Notes: generated by a model from the sequence alone, not told the origin. A DNA stretch of 64,000 nucleotides from Cryptomeria japonica (GCF_030272615.1 NC_081407.1:148551744-148615743); one strand, 5' to 3'. Shown: positions 46,940 through 58,350, counted from the stretch's first letter. Made by a program: numbers and translations.

Positions 46940-47460
46940 GTTATGCTCACCTGCCATCCCGCAGCAATATGGACCAGCGACAAAATTCCTTGTGGTGTAA
47001 GGGTAAACTATGTCGGAGATGTCAATAACGCAACAATTATATGACCCCTGTTGTCCCACAATATAAAGGATGGAAGAAAAATAACACTACGGGATAACTT
47101 TGAATTGTGGTAGATGAAGTCAATAACACGACAGGTTATGTGTCTCTGCTATCCTGCGACCAAGGATCTTAGTAGAAGATTGTCTTGTGGGATAACAAGA
47201 AGATAGAAGTGTGAGGTTATCCCGCCATCCAACACCATGTTATACAGGAGTAAGATAACCTTGCGGGGTAACATGAAATCAAAGCAAAAGGCATCATGCC
47301 ATCCTACAAGGAGTAAAATTGAAGAAATATGGTCTCGCAGGGTAAGAAGGAAAGGCGAAGAATGATGCATCCCACCAACCCGCTTGGGTAAGAAGGCCTT
47401 CAACAATGTGATGTGTGATAATGAAAACAATAGATGATGTGTTATCCTGCCAGCTTGCAT
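46940..47460. repeat. Degenerate repeats of TATCCCGCCA / GCGGGATAAC words
   Basis: Pairs of a CCATCCCGC-type word and a GGGATAAC-type word recur about every 70-95 bases (near 46954, 47044, 47140, 47217, 47302, 47370 and 47442). The two words are rough inverse complements, so each unit can fold. Confidence 0.6.
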
Positions 47461-50195
47461 GAAGGATGGTTTGGTTGTTTCGTGACACGTATAAAACGCG
47501 TGTTAGTTGATCTACAGAACAAGTTTGCAGAGATTGAGAATCCAACATGGATTAATTCCACACAAAGACCTTTTGTGAGCAGAGAGAGTCATTGATGGCT
47601 CCCACCATCTGGCAAGTGGCTCAGTGACATGTGAGAGATTAGGTGGACAATCTTTTGAAAAGAGCATGCATATTAAAAGAGATTTTCCAATCTACGTAGC
47701 AAGTAAGGAAAGAAATAAAAGCTGAGCAAATTTGTAGAACATATATTTTTCGAAATGGGGGTTGAGTAAAAAAATCAAATCAGATTGCAGAGGTTGCTAA
47801 AAGAAGTAAGAAGGTATTTAATGAACAGACAGGGGCAAAATCATTGAGTAGCTCGAGAATTTTAGAAAGAAGATATCACCACCATGAGAAGATCTGAAAA
47901 AACATCTAGTTGACAAGACACCACAGCTACAGTTAGTGTTGGCATTGTGTTGTCATTGATGTCAATTGATATAGCATGACCGGTATGGGAGATTGAAGTG
48001 TATTGGTGACATTGATGTCAGCTAGTATTGCAGGTCACCGGTACACAAGTCAGTGTTGGCATGTATTGAAGACATGCACTGGAAACTGGTATGGTATGAT
48101 GACCGGTAAGTAATTTGTTGGCATTGAGTGGTTGCCAACCAGTAAGCATGTGCCTGGGAAGAGAGAAACATGTTGGGATGTTGATTGTGATGAAGAGGCA
48201 AAATGTTACAAGAATCACATCAACACCGGAGGTGAAGCATATGCAGGCCACCAGTAAGAGTTGGATGTTATACAGTAGGACTCCCACTAGATGAAGAGAA
48301 CATTGACAGAGAATGTGCTACTTCAGTAAGCAAGGATGGCATATGGGAAAGCTACCAGGTCATATGTCAAGTTGAATATGCATCTACTCCTCAGGGATGT
48401 CACATTAATACCAGTAGGTGACATAAATCCTTTTCCACCGGTAGGTGTTAATACCTTGCTTATCCCATAATATACATGGCATACATCATGACTCCCCGGG
48501 ATAAGACAGCCAGAGTAAGCCAAGACAGGTGATTGGATGCATAGACCAGATGACCAAAGTGGAAGATGAGGAAGCCTCCATAGTTTGAGATTGGAGATGA
48601 GCACTAGATCTACAGAGAAGGCATGATATGCTACCGAAACATAGAAGGAAGAGTTAAGATGATGAGTTTGCCACCTTGACAAACCGGTTGAGAGGAGAAC
48701 TTGTCAGATGAAGAAGGATGGAAGTGTATCTGAAGTTACAAACATGGAGTTACCAAGATGCAGATGGTGAGTGGTGTTGCCATAGGTGCATAACAATTGG
48801 ATATTAATGGCATGGTGTCATCAAGGGTATCACTGGTGTGTAGACAAGAGTGTTGTCCACCGGTAAACATATCTATCAGTACATTGGACAATCTGCACTA
48901 GAGACATTTGATATGTTGGGTCAACCGGTGAGAGACCAAAGAGACAAAGGTGAAAGGTTCTCATCTGATGAAGAGGAGTGCAGACATGGATGTTAACCGG
49001 CAAGGTTAGTTACACTGGTAGGATTAGAGAACTGATAGGCAAGTTGGACCAGTAGTATGATGCATGCATCGATTATGTGTTGTTGGTCGGTGACCTTGTC
49101 TGGACCGACATAGAGGTCTAAGCCGAGATGGATACTGACAGAAATGCCACGTGGAGTTGAAGTGGAAAGCATGCAGAGGTTGATGAAGTGTCGTGTCGGT
49201 GAGGTTGTTAGCGTTGGTCGATATTAAATGTTGACTGCATAAATCACGGGTTGATGATAGTGGTTTGCGGCTTGAAGTAGAATGATAGACTGAGATCAAG
49301 ATTGGTGATGCAAGGATCAATGAAGGATGCCTTGCTGCAGATTGGATTTGGTGAAGAAACCAGAGATATCATTTATGGTGAGTTGACCAAAATGTCAGGA
49401 TGACAGACATGTAGTAGCTTGCGAAGTTTAGTAAATGTGCACTGGAAGGCACAATAATGGTAGTGATGTGCATACTATCATCTGTGAGACAAGATCCGAG
49501 CTGATTTGATACACCTCAAAGGTGGTGGAAGAAACCCTGGCACGCAAATGTTTGAACTCAAGTTTTGGCGATGTGCAGACTAAAGAATAAGGTTTTTGAT
49601 GATGTCGGTTCTAGAGAAGGAGGGCATGAGCGTGTAGATTAGTCAGAGTAAAAATATTAGAAGACTATAGTGATTGTATGTAGGAGAGACACAATCGGCA
49701 ATAGAGTTTAGCAAAGGCTCAACCCGTAAGGTTAAAGCAACTGGCAAGCAGCAAAGGAGGATAAGTGTAGAAGTGAACTGGTGGTGTTCAAGTCAGCCAT
49801 AGGACAGCATAGAGTGAGGTGATCATGAGCATGTTGCAGAGAAAATCCCGCAAGAATAGAATAGAGTAGGGTAGAACCAATAAGCTGAGTAACTGGTATT
49901 CAAGTGTAGAGTCTGTCAGATGAACAACTGCTAGAGCCTGAGTCGGCTAGTGAGCAGCAGCAGGAGAAGGTGAGTAGGGAGAGGAGGTGATAAGAAGGAA
50001 GGACAGGACAGAAAACCAGTGGAGAACAAAATAGAGACAAAGTGATAGAAGGAAGAGGAGGATTCGATAAGTAAGGCTGAGGAGAAGTGAAACCGGCACG
50101 GTGAAGAGTATACAGTGGTTACACAACTCACTTGTAACTGGATTATCACTTTTGTATTTGATAATGTTCATTGTAGATCATTGAGTTGGTGCTTG

Positions 50196-50345
50196 GTGAT
50201 TGGGTTGTAGCTCCTTTGGGTTGGTGCCCATAAACAGCAGGGGTTGTATCTCCTTTGGGTTGGTGCCCATAAACAGCAGGGGTTGTATCTCCTTTGGGTT
50301 GGTTCCCATAAACACCAGGGGTTGGTGCTCCTTAGGTTGATGCCC
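50196..50345 (+). repeat. 39-bp tandem repeat in LTR-C
   Basis: About four units around CTCCTTTGGGTTGGTGCCCA. LTR-A and LTR-B have about two of the same unit. Confidence 0.85.
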
Positions 50346-50579
50346 AAAAAGTAATCATTGTTTTCATTGTGAGGCTGGATTGGAGCAGTAGACTCCAGCA
50401 GCATTTCTCACTGAGGTTTTTCCCATCTTGTGTTTTCCTTGTATATACCGATGTTATGTGATGTGCCTTTGTGTGGTTGCATTGTGTTGTCTTGTTTTAT
50501 CTTACTAGTAGGATAGATTGGTATTAGGATTGATAACCGGTAATTACTCTTAGTATTAAGAGGTTAGGTAATTGGAAAT

Positions 50580-50604
50580 CACTGATTCACCCCCCCTCTC
50601 AGTG
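50580..50604 (+). other. C-loop hairpin near the 3' end of LTR-C
   Basis: CACTGA (50580-50585) pairs with TCAGTG (50599-50604); the loop is TTCACCCCCCCTC. It lies 17 bases from the LTR end. Confidence 0.6.
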
Positions 50605-51859
50605 GCATCTTGTGTCCAACAATTCGGTGAAGATTACTAAAGATAGTAATATGAACTCAGAGATGATTTTGAATATTGTAGATGGTACAATGAATGATGG
50701 CGGCCAATCAGCTTGTAGGACAAATTTGTTAGGAGCTCAAAAATATTTTTCTGAATATATGTTTTGGAGGAAAAATCTTGTTGTACGTAGATTGCCACTA
50801 AGTAAAGTTAGTGAACAGTTGAGAAGATGAAAGTGTGAGAGGTTGTTGGAGACGTGCACAGCAAAAATAGAGAAGTAGAGAACATGGAGTGAAGAAGGGG
50901 CAGCAAAAAAACATTTTTTGAAGGTGTCAATAGCATAACACGTGAGCATTCAGTAACATTGTAGAAAATACTACATGTAAAGTAAATAGAAGGAGAAGAA
51001 GGGATTAGTGGTAGTTGTGAATCTAACAAGAGAGCAGAAAATAAGAGGACTAAGAAGGTAGAGAAAAGAATATAAAAAGGTATAGCCAATGGGAGAAGAA
51101 GATAAGTAAAACAGAGGAAAAAGAAGAGGGTCACAGGTGTGCATAACACGATGCTAGTGCAAATATAACTACAAAAGAGATAGCATGCAAAATAACCAAA
51201 AAGTGAAGAGGAGATAACTGGAAGCTAAAATAAAAAATAGAGATAGTAGAATGCATCTGTGAAGAGTAGAGACCAGCAACCAAAGAGTGCAGAGTCGAGG
51301 CAGATAACACAATGGGTTACATACATTGTGAGAAGCAGAGAAAGAGGATTGACTGAGTTGCAACTAGAGAGCTATGTGTCGAGATGAGCAGAGAACAAAA
51401 GATTGGCAGCAGGGGTTGATAACAAAAGATAGAATGCAGAGGATAGAGATTGAAAGAAGAGAAGAGTCGGGTCAATCTCAAGAGCGCTAGAAAATATTGT
51501 GAGTTACAAAACTTCATTTGTAACAAGGTGTTTATTTGTATTTGAATATTTACTCATTGTAATCATCTAAGTGGGTTCTCAGATCAGGGGTTGGTGCCCA
51601 TAAATCTAGGGGTTGGTGCTCCTTTGGGTTAGTTCCCATAAACATTATAACCTGTTTTTCATTGTGAGGTTGGATAGGAGCAATAGATTCCAACAGCTAT
51701 TCTCACCGAGGTTTTTCTACTTTGGGTTTTCCTCGTACATCTTGTGTTATGGACTTGTATTTTATGTGTGTGTCTTAATGCGCTTGAATATCTCTTCTCA
51801 TTAGTTTATAATCTAGATTGTTAATGTTTTAATCATCTAGCTAGGTCAAGTTTTTTATT

Positions 51860-51887
51860 ATCACTGATTCACCCCCCTCTCAGTGAT
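51860..51887 (+). other. C-loop hairpin near the 3' end of LTR-B
   Basis: ATCACTGA (51860-51867) pairs perfectly with TCAGTGAT (51880-51887); 16 bases from the LTR end. Confidence 0.65.
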
Positions 51888-51908
51888 CCATTTGTATTCT
51901 ACATCCTT

Positions 51909-53616
51909 GTCATGTATTGGACAAGACTTTGAAAGTTGTGCATTTTTACCCTTGTTCGCATTACAAATTTCACAACATGTGTCGTTACTACCCAGAAGCC
52001 AAAACAATATCTACAAGCAGTTAAGTCACATATGGAGACAACCCAAAAAAAAATTGTTCAATTTCAATGTACCATTCAAGATCTGTGGGTGCACGAAGTT
52101 AATTATAATGGCTATTGGTGCTCTTCCCCTAGATACCAAATTGACTACCTTATCTCTTGATTATTTTCCTTGAAGATCTCATAGTTAATTCAAGTCTTTA
52201 CATTCTTGTATTCCACATCAAATTGCCTTACAACTACATAATGGGCAGAGAAGCTTTTTCTTACTTCTATGCATTCCACATCAAGTTGCTTTACAAAAAA
52301 ATAACTAGTTTAGCGTGTTTCTTCCAAACTCATTCTACCACTACCAATATCCTCAAAATTGATTTTTGGTCTCATAATCTTATTGCAAAGATTGCTCAAG
52401 GTGGGCTTAGTCAAAGTTGTACACAAATTTTATTGAAATTAATTTTCAACATACATCTTGCATATGTTTTTCCTCTCAATCCATATATTTTCAGAACGAA
52501 AATAAGACAATAACATAAGCCCATAACATCCCTCTAAAGCCTCTACTTGACTTCACCTATTTACACACAGTACACTTTGCTAAGACAACAAAATCAAATA
52601 CAAGAAAATAAAATAAAATCAACAATCTAAAATATTTAATATGAAATTGGAAGTATAATCTCCAAACAAAATCAAATGACTATTCAATCATGAAATCCAT
52701 AATAATTTATTTGTGTAATCTATGAACATGTGAATTAGACAAGAACGATTATTTTAGTGAAAAAAATTTGTCAATTGGTGAATAGTTCGAATTGGGGAAT
52801 TTAAAATTAGTGAATCGTACAACACCACAAGTTAGCCAAATCAATCATTCTTACAAACTTTTGTCCCTATGAAAGTGAATTCGCCATCGATTTTTTTGAT
52901 CTGGCATATGTATTTAATAATTTTTTCCATCATCTAAATGATTCCAATATATGTAATTAATATTTTTACCTAAAATATCAAATCAACATGCATTAATCCA
53001 CCCATGCATTCACCAATACTTGTTGAACAATTTGTTATTTTTGAGGATCCATTTCACTAAAAGCATTAGATGTTCGATAAGTGAACAGACTCATTTCACC
53101 AATGACACAATCATGTAGTAAGACCCATCTCACCATTTGAGTTATAAGTGAGCGGTAATCATAGGTCCATAATTGCCTTGGCAATCAAAATGTATCATTT
53201 TATTAGTAAGGGGAATCATCAAATTTTACTCTACCATATAAATTTCCTACCTAAATATTCCAAATTTCTAATATCGCATTTTAAAATGCTACAAAATTTG
53301 CCAAATATGAATTGATATAAATACAATTGAAAGTTAGAATTTTTTGACACATTTTTTTAGTTCTGAGCTCTCAATTAGAATCATGGACAAGTTGCAACCA
53401 TAGGCATTTTTGTATAATGGACTTTGTGAAAACCTATCAATAATTGACAATTTATTCAATAGTGTTATGATTTTATTTATCTCTTAGTCTTTTCCAATTT
53501 GTTCATTGTTACAAATCAATTTACTATGGAGACAATCAGTGCCCAAGGAATCAGGGTCTATTTTTAAGGCACCAACATGTGGCAAAAATGTCAACTAATG
53601 AAAACCATGCCCCTTT
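51909..53616. other. Non-coding AT-rich DNA
   Basis: Short frames only. 52157-52513 has a weak resemblance to a Ty3 protease tail (LPYNYIMGREAF) that I would not call. No LTR ends or tandem repeats recognised. Confidence 0.45.
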
Positions 53617-53731
53617 TGTTGGAGAACAATTATTTAATTACATAAATGCCAAATAACCATGGGAAAATGCGAAATAATAATAAATACATATTTTTGGAAT
53701 TGCTAAGGTTGAGACACCTTAATTCCCAACA
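53617..53731 (-). repeat. Copia-3 3' LTR, 115 bp
   Basis: TGTTGG ... CCAACA with matching inverted ends, preceded on the minus strand by the polypurine tract GACAAGTGGGAGAA (53732-53745). Only one copy is present. Confidence 0.65.
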
Positions 53732-53859
53732 TTCTCCCACTTGTCGATTGCCTTACAAAAACTAGGGAAATCACACCACTATGAAACCAACTAGGAACAG
53801 CAAACAAGGCTTGTGGCCTTACTGCACCAAGTAAACTTTTATGTGTTCACAGGTTTGGT

Positions 53860-55300
53860 AAGACAATTTGCAACATTCACCTAAGTGACAATTTTCTTCA
53901 ACTCAATATGTCCATTTGCAATCAACTCATGGGCAAAATGGTATTGTACATCCACATGCTTAGTCTGTGCATGATACATAGGATTATTAGCTAAATGAAT
54001 TTCACTCTAACTATCACAACCAATCTAAACTGTTATGCAATCAAAACCAATACCTGCACACAACCTCTGTAATTGTATTGTCTCCTTAGAAACATGGGTA
54101 GCAATCATGTACTATGCTTATATAGTGGATAAAGCAACTATAGGTTGCCTCTTACTCATCCAAATTACAACTCCTCCAAACAAAGTAAACACATACCCAC
54201 TTGTGGACTTTCGACTTTCCAAATCACCTACCCAATCTGCATCAACAAATCCTTGTATGTCCAATATCTTATCCAAATTGTTAGTCCCTAAATATTCTAA
54301 ACAATAATTAGAAGTTCCTCACAAATATATAAACACCCTTTTAACATGATTCCAATGTTCTCTACTAGGGTTAGACATAAACCTTCTTAAAACTCCCACT
54401 GCTTGTACAATATTTGGTTTAGTGCAAACTATTGCATACATTAAACTTCCTACAACACTAACATAAGGCACATTAGATATATCCTCTAAATCATCATCAT
54501 TCTTAGGACACATCTAATGAAATATTAGTGCCAACCTCTAAAGGAATTCTTACTGGTTTACAATCTTGCATACTAAATCTATTCAAAATAGTGCCAACAT
54601 ACTTACTTTGTGACAACCAAAGCTTTATGTTTACTCGATCTCTTTTTATTTCCATACCAAGTATATACCGTGCAGCTCCCAAATCCTTCATATCAAATGC
54701 CCTTGAAAGTTGAGCTTTTAGATCACTAACCATTGCCTTAGAATTACTAATAAGAAGCATATCATCTACATACAAGACAATGATTATAATATGATCATAA
54801 ATACATTTAAAGTATACATCTAGTGATCTTCTTCACTTCTAACAAAACCAAATTTCATGACAAATGAATCAATTTTTTGATACCATATTCGGGGAGACCG
54901 TTTTAAACCATAAAGAGATCATTTTAACATCCATTTGCTTAATCTCAAAATCATTAGAAACAACAATGGATAAAAGCAATCTAATAGAGGATAATTTATC
55001 AACAGGAAAGAAAATCTCACCAAAATCAACTCCCTCTCTCTAGGAGCAGCCCTTAGCTAGTAGTCTAGCTTTATACTTTTCCAATGAACCGTCTACTCCA
55101 AATTTGTTTTTGTAGACCCATTTACAACCAATGGCTTTTCTCCCTTTGGGAAAACAAATAAGATCCCATGTATCACATGATTCTAATGCCATCGTCTCCT
55201 CTACCATGGCTTGTTGCCAAGAATCACAATCATCTGCTAAAATAGTTTCCTTATAGGATATAAGTTCATCATCAATACTTAATAAAATGAATATAAAATG
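53860..55300 (-). pseudogene. Copia-3 reverse transcriptase and RNase H
   Basis: Minus strand. RT start: GRKAIGCKWVYKNKFG, then KYKARLLAKG and EIKQMDVK. The sequence then jumps to a shifted version of the LYGLKQSPR segment, so the middle of RT (about 70 codons) is deleted. The catalytic MYVDDMLLISNS follows at 54775, then LKAQLSRAFDMKDLGAARYI. RNase H: FVDADWVGDLESRKSTSGYV (near 54250) and later ECNPMYHAQTKH-like residues. There are many stops. Confidence 0.82.
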
Positions 55301-55329
55301 AAAATTTGTTGTGCTATACCTATTAACTA

Positions 55330-55751
55330 GATTTCGTTGTCTTGTGGACCTTCACAGAATAAGCGTATGGGGCTCTTGTTGTTCTTGATCTTGCTCAACC
55401 TCTTCATGTTCTTCAATTTGATCAGTAATTGTTTTTGAACCCTCATCTTCTTCTCCATTATCCTCATCCTCATGTCCATCTCTTTGTTCTTCTCGAGGTG
55501 CACTTTCATGCTTAATTTCAAAATGCACTCTCTTTTCCTTATCTTTTTCATTTGGTTGTTCAGGATCAGAAATAACACTAAGTTCCCTAAAATCACATTT
55601 CTAGAAAAGATAATTTTCTTAGTTAGCGGATTCCATAACTTATAACCTTTTACATTATCAACATATCCAATGAAAATGCACTTCTCAACTTTTATATCCA
55701 ACTTAGTTCATTTTTCTTTAGGCACATGAATATAAGCCTCACAGTCAAATA
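55330..55751 (-). pseudogene. Copia-3 integrase end and hinge
   Basis: Minus strand from 55751: VFDCEAYIHVPKEK, then LDIKVEKCIFIGYVDNVKGY and WNPLTKKIIFSRNVI, the conserved Copia integrase C-terminus. A frameshifted hinge, Lys-rich in the open frame but acidic in its original frame, follows. Interrupted upstream by LTR-D at the codon for R in HLR-VF. Confidence 0.8.
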
Positions 55752-55756
55752 CCCTT

Positions 55757-57381
55757 TGTAGACACCTAAAAGTTGCACAACAAATTAAATGAATAAAATA
55801 TTCATTTAATTAGCCTTAATTCTTCCAATTAATTAAATTGAGATTTAATTAATATCCCTATTCTTCTAATTAACCTATTAATCAAATTAAAGATTTGATT
55901 AAACCTCTTTCTTCCAAAACCTAATCCATTAATTAGACTAAGGTTTGATTAAATACCCTTAGCCATTTAATTAAATAAATCTAGTTTATTTAATTAAAAT
56001 CATCATTCCCATTTAATTAAATTTACATTTGATTAAAATCTCCCTCATAGCCATTTAATTCAATTTACATTTAATTAAAATTCCCCCTCTAGCCATTTTA
56101 ATTAAATGTAGATTTAATTAAAACCCTTTTTGTATTTAAATAAATCTAAATTTATTTTAAAATCTCCTCACTTGTATTTATGTAAGTTGCATCTATTTTG
56201 TTGAAATAAAGTAATTTTATTTCAATTAAAATCCTCCTCCATCCACTTGCATTTTCCTACATCTCCCAGTTGCCTCCTAATCATTCTTCTAGAACCCATC
56301 TAATCTTAATCAATTAGCCGTAATCCCTCTAATCATGTCCTTTCCCTAAATTTGAGGAGGTCACTTCTCAAATTTGGAAGAAAGTCTTCCAAAAGCAATA
56401 AAAACTTTATCCATTCAACAAGCTAACTTGTTGAGTTCCCCAAAATTGGAAGGACTCTTACAAATTTGTCCCCAAAGTATTCATAACCATCAATAGTTAA
56501 CTCAACCTTCCCACATGGTTAGAGACTTTCTCTCTAACTTAACCCTCATCTAACCCAAGGGTCTCATCAAGCATTCATGGCTTTAACCTTGGTTATCCCT
56601 TTAACCCTTGCACAAGAGTTTACCCCTTGGATAAACCTAACCTAACCTTAACCCTTACCTCCTAAGGTAACCTTCATGCCTTCTCAAGCATTTAATGCTT
56701 CTTTCATCTCCTCTCAAGCAACCTCTTGTTGACAATTATCACCATTTCATTGGTGAGAATTGTAATGATGGATTGATTAACTTTCAATCCTAGCCCTTGT
56801 TGAGATTATTCAATCTCAACCCTCCATTGCCCTATTTTCCGTATAAATAGAGCCCATTCCTTCTTCAAACTATCAATTCTTTTGTGCATCAAACTTATAG
56901 TCATTTTGCAAGTTGAGGAGCTCTCTTTGTCATCTTAAAAGTATCAAGCATTCATATCATGGAATTTTAGTTTCATTTAGCTTAGATGCATATGTTTTCT
57001 TAGCTTAATTAACTCATATAGTATCATCTTAGCTTTCCATTTGGAACTCATCTAAATCTTAATCATCTAGTTTTTCATTTCATCTTCATCATCCATCATC
57101 TTATCATTCACTAAGATCTTAGTTGCATTACATTTAGATCTTAGAATCATTTAAATCTCATTCTTTAGGTTGTCATCTTAAAGAATCAAGTGCTCTTCCA
57201 AGCTAAAAGCCACCTTGAATCTTGAAGAGCCTTGGAGATAGAGGAATGTGGAACGATTTTAAAGAGTTTAGATTCATTTAACTTGCTTTGTTTTGATTTC
57301 TAACCGTTAATGTAATGTTTCATGTGCGTGTTTCAATTGTTTTTTCCTCTTGCAGGTTGATACCATGTTTATAGGCATACA
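55757..57381 (+). mobile_element. LTR-D, solo LTR related to the Tat LTR, TSD CCCTT/TCCTT
   Basis: 1,625 bp; starts TGTAGACACCTAAAAG and ends GGCATACA. Flanks CCCTT (55752-55756) and TCCTT (57382-57386) match at four of five bases. Removing it with one TSD copy rejoins the integrase codons for HLR and VFDCEAY. The 3' half resembles the Tat LTR (TATAAATAGAGCCCATT, 'tcaatctcaacc'), as does the AT-rich first part. Confidence 0.8.
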
Positions 57382-57386
57382 TCCTT

Positions 57387-57544
57387 AAATGTGAAACAAA
57401 AGGTTTCTTACCTATCCACACTTCATAAGGTTTTGTATCAAGAGCCTTACAAGGAGATCTATTTAATAGGTAACAAGTGTTAATGCATGATAGCTTGGGT
57501 AAGATAAATGATTGAATGAGAGATAAATGAAGTCTCTCATTCAA
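57387..57544 (-). pseudogene. Copia-3 integrase fragment
   Basis: Minus strand: INTCYLLNRSPCKALDTKPY, EVWIGKKPFVSHLR, the region after the catalytic core. The upstream core is absent. Confidence 0.75.
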
Positions 57545-57554
57545 TCATTTATCC
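57504..57554. repeat. Perfect 21-bp inverted repeat
   Basis: Arms 57504-57524 and 57534-57554 are fully complementary, with a 9-base spacer. It sits exactly where Copia-3 stops being recognisable. Confidence 0.9.
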
Positions 57555-57674
57555 TATCAATAAACTATGAGGAAAAAATTCAATCTATTGTTCCTTCATT
57601 TGATGATCATTCTTCATTTGTATATGTTCAATCTATTTAGTTTGATCAATGCTAAAACTATCGATAATCATATC

Positions 57675-57985
57675 ATAGCATAGTATACCAATTAATATCG
57701 GTTTGCATTATAACTGTGATCACCGATTATTATCGGGCTAACCATATATTCCGATTTATATCGGTTGATTTATTAAATAGTGAGCAAATAATGCTTATCG
57801 AGATTAACTGATTGTTATCGGGTGACAAAGCATACACCGATTGGTATCGAATTATTAATTAAGTGATCATCGATTGGTATCGGGTAACAAGTCATGTAGA
57901 CATTGATTGGTATCGGGTAATAAGTTAAGTATGCACCAATTAGTATCGGGTTGTTGATTAAAGTATACACCGATTGGTAATTTTA
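57675..57985. repeat. CCGATTGGTATCGG array in the Copia-4 LTR
   Basis: About nine copies of a near-palindromic core CCGATTNNTATCGGG, spaced mostly ~32 bases (TATCG near 57696, 57731, 57759, 57816, 57846, 57878, 57911 and 57943), upstream of the TATA box. Confidence 0.8.
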
Positions 57986-58024
57986 AACAATGATTCAAAG
58001 GGTGCGATCAAGTAATGTCATGAT

Positions 58025-58049
58025 CGGTCATGTCTAAAAGACATGACCG
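58025..58049. repeat. 11-bp inverted repeat in the Copia-4 LTR
   Basis: CGGTCATGTCT (58025-58035) and AGACATGACCG (58039-58049), 3-base spacer. Confidence 0.85.
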
Positions 58050-58175
58050 GTCAAGGCATTGCTTGATCCTCCCCACTTTCATATACATATCAATCGATAT
58101 TTGTGAGAAGAACATTTTGAAATCAATAAATGCTCCTCTCACCTGCCATAGAAAAGAAGATAGTCAGATTTATAA

Positions 58176-58184
58176 TATAAATAG
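58176..58184 (+). promoter_or_regulatory. TATA box of the Copia-4 LTR
   Basis: TATAAATAG, 82 bases from the LTR end. Confidence 0.6.
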
Positions 58185-58258
58185 ATAATACATAGATCAA
58201 GAAAATAAAAACTAGAATATAACTTGCATATTGAATTGAGAATTGAAGATCATTTACA

Positions 58259-58270
58259 TGGTATCAAAGC
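58259..58270 (+). promoter_or_regulatory. Primer binding site of Copia-4 (tRNA-iMet type)
   Basis: TGGTATCAAAGC directly after TTTACA of the LTR; one base from canonical. Confidence 0.85.
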
Positions 58271-58350
58271 TATAGTTAAATCGAACCTAATTCTATTCAA
58301 TTTTGTGGAAAATTCAAAACAAGCATATATTCAACATCACAATTCTTCTA

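Larger units (their letters stand above)
47937..50621 (+). mobile_element. LTR-C, solo LTR inside LTR-B
   Basis: 2,685 bp, TGTTGGCATTGTGTTGTC ... GTGTCCAACA. It has the same terminal blocks as LTR-A and LTR-B. Flanks GTTAG and ATTCG match at only three of five positions, so the TSD is not confirmed. Confidence 0.7.
45894..51903 (+). mobile_element. LTR-B, long solo LTR, TSD TCCTT, interrupted by LTR-C
   Basis: TCCTT flanks both ends (45889-45893 and 51904-51908). It starts TGTTGGCATTAAAGTTGTC and ends TGTATTCTACA. Without LTR-C and one short duplication it is about 3.3 kb, long for an LTR. Start and end blocks match LTR-A and LTR-C. No coding frame of note; it contains a repeated-motif region at 46940-47460. 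Confidence 0.8.
53617..57544 (-). mobile_element. Copia-3, truncated Copia element with a 115-bp LTR
   Basis: Minus-strand order: integrase (57544-57387), [LTR-D], integrase end and hinge, RT, RNase H, polypurine tract, 3' LTR. The 5' end is missing: the coding sequence ends at the palindrome at 57504-57554. No gag, protease or 5' LTR. Confidence 0.8.

Noticed and set aside
47932-50626. Target duplication for LTR-C
   Set aside because: GTTAG and ATTCG agree at only three of five bases, so I do not claim it.
52157-52513. Possible Ty3 protease remnant
   Set aside because: Only a few residues resemble the family; no active-site motif and no neighbouring gag or RT.
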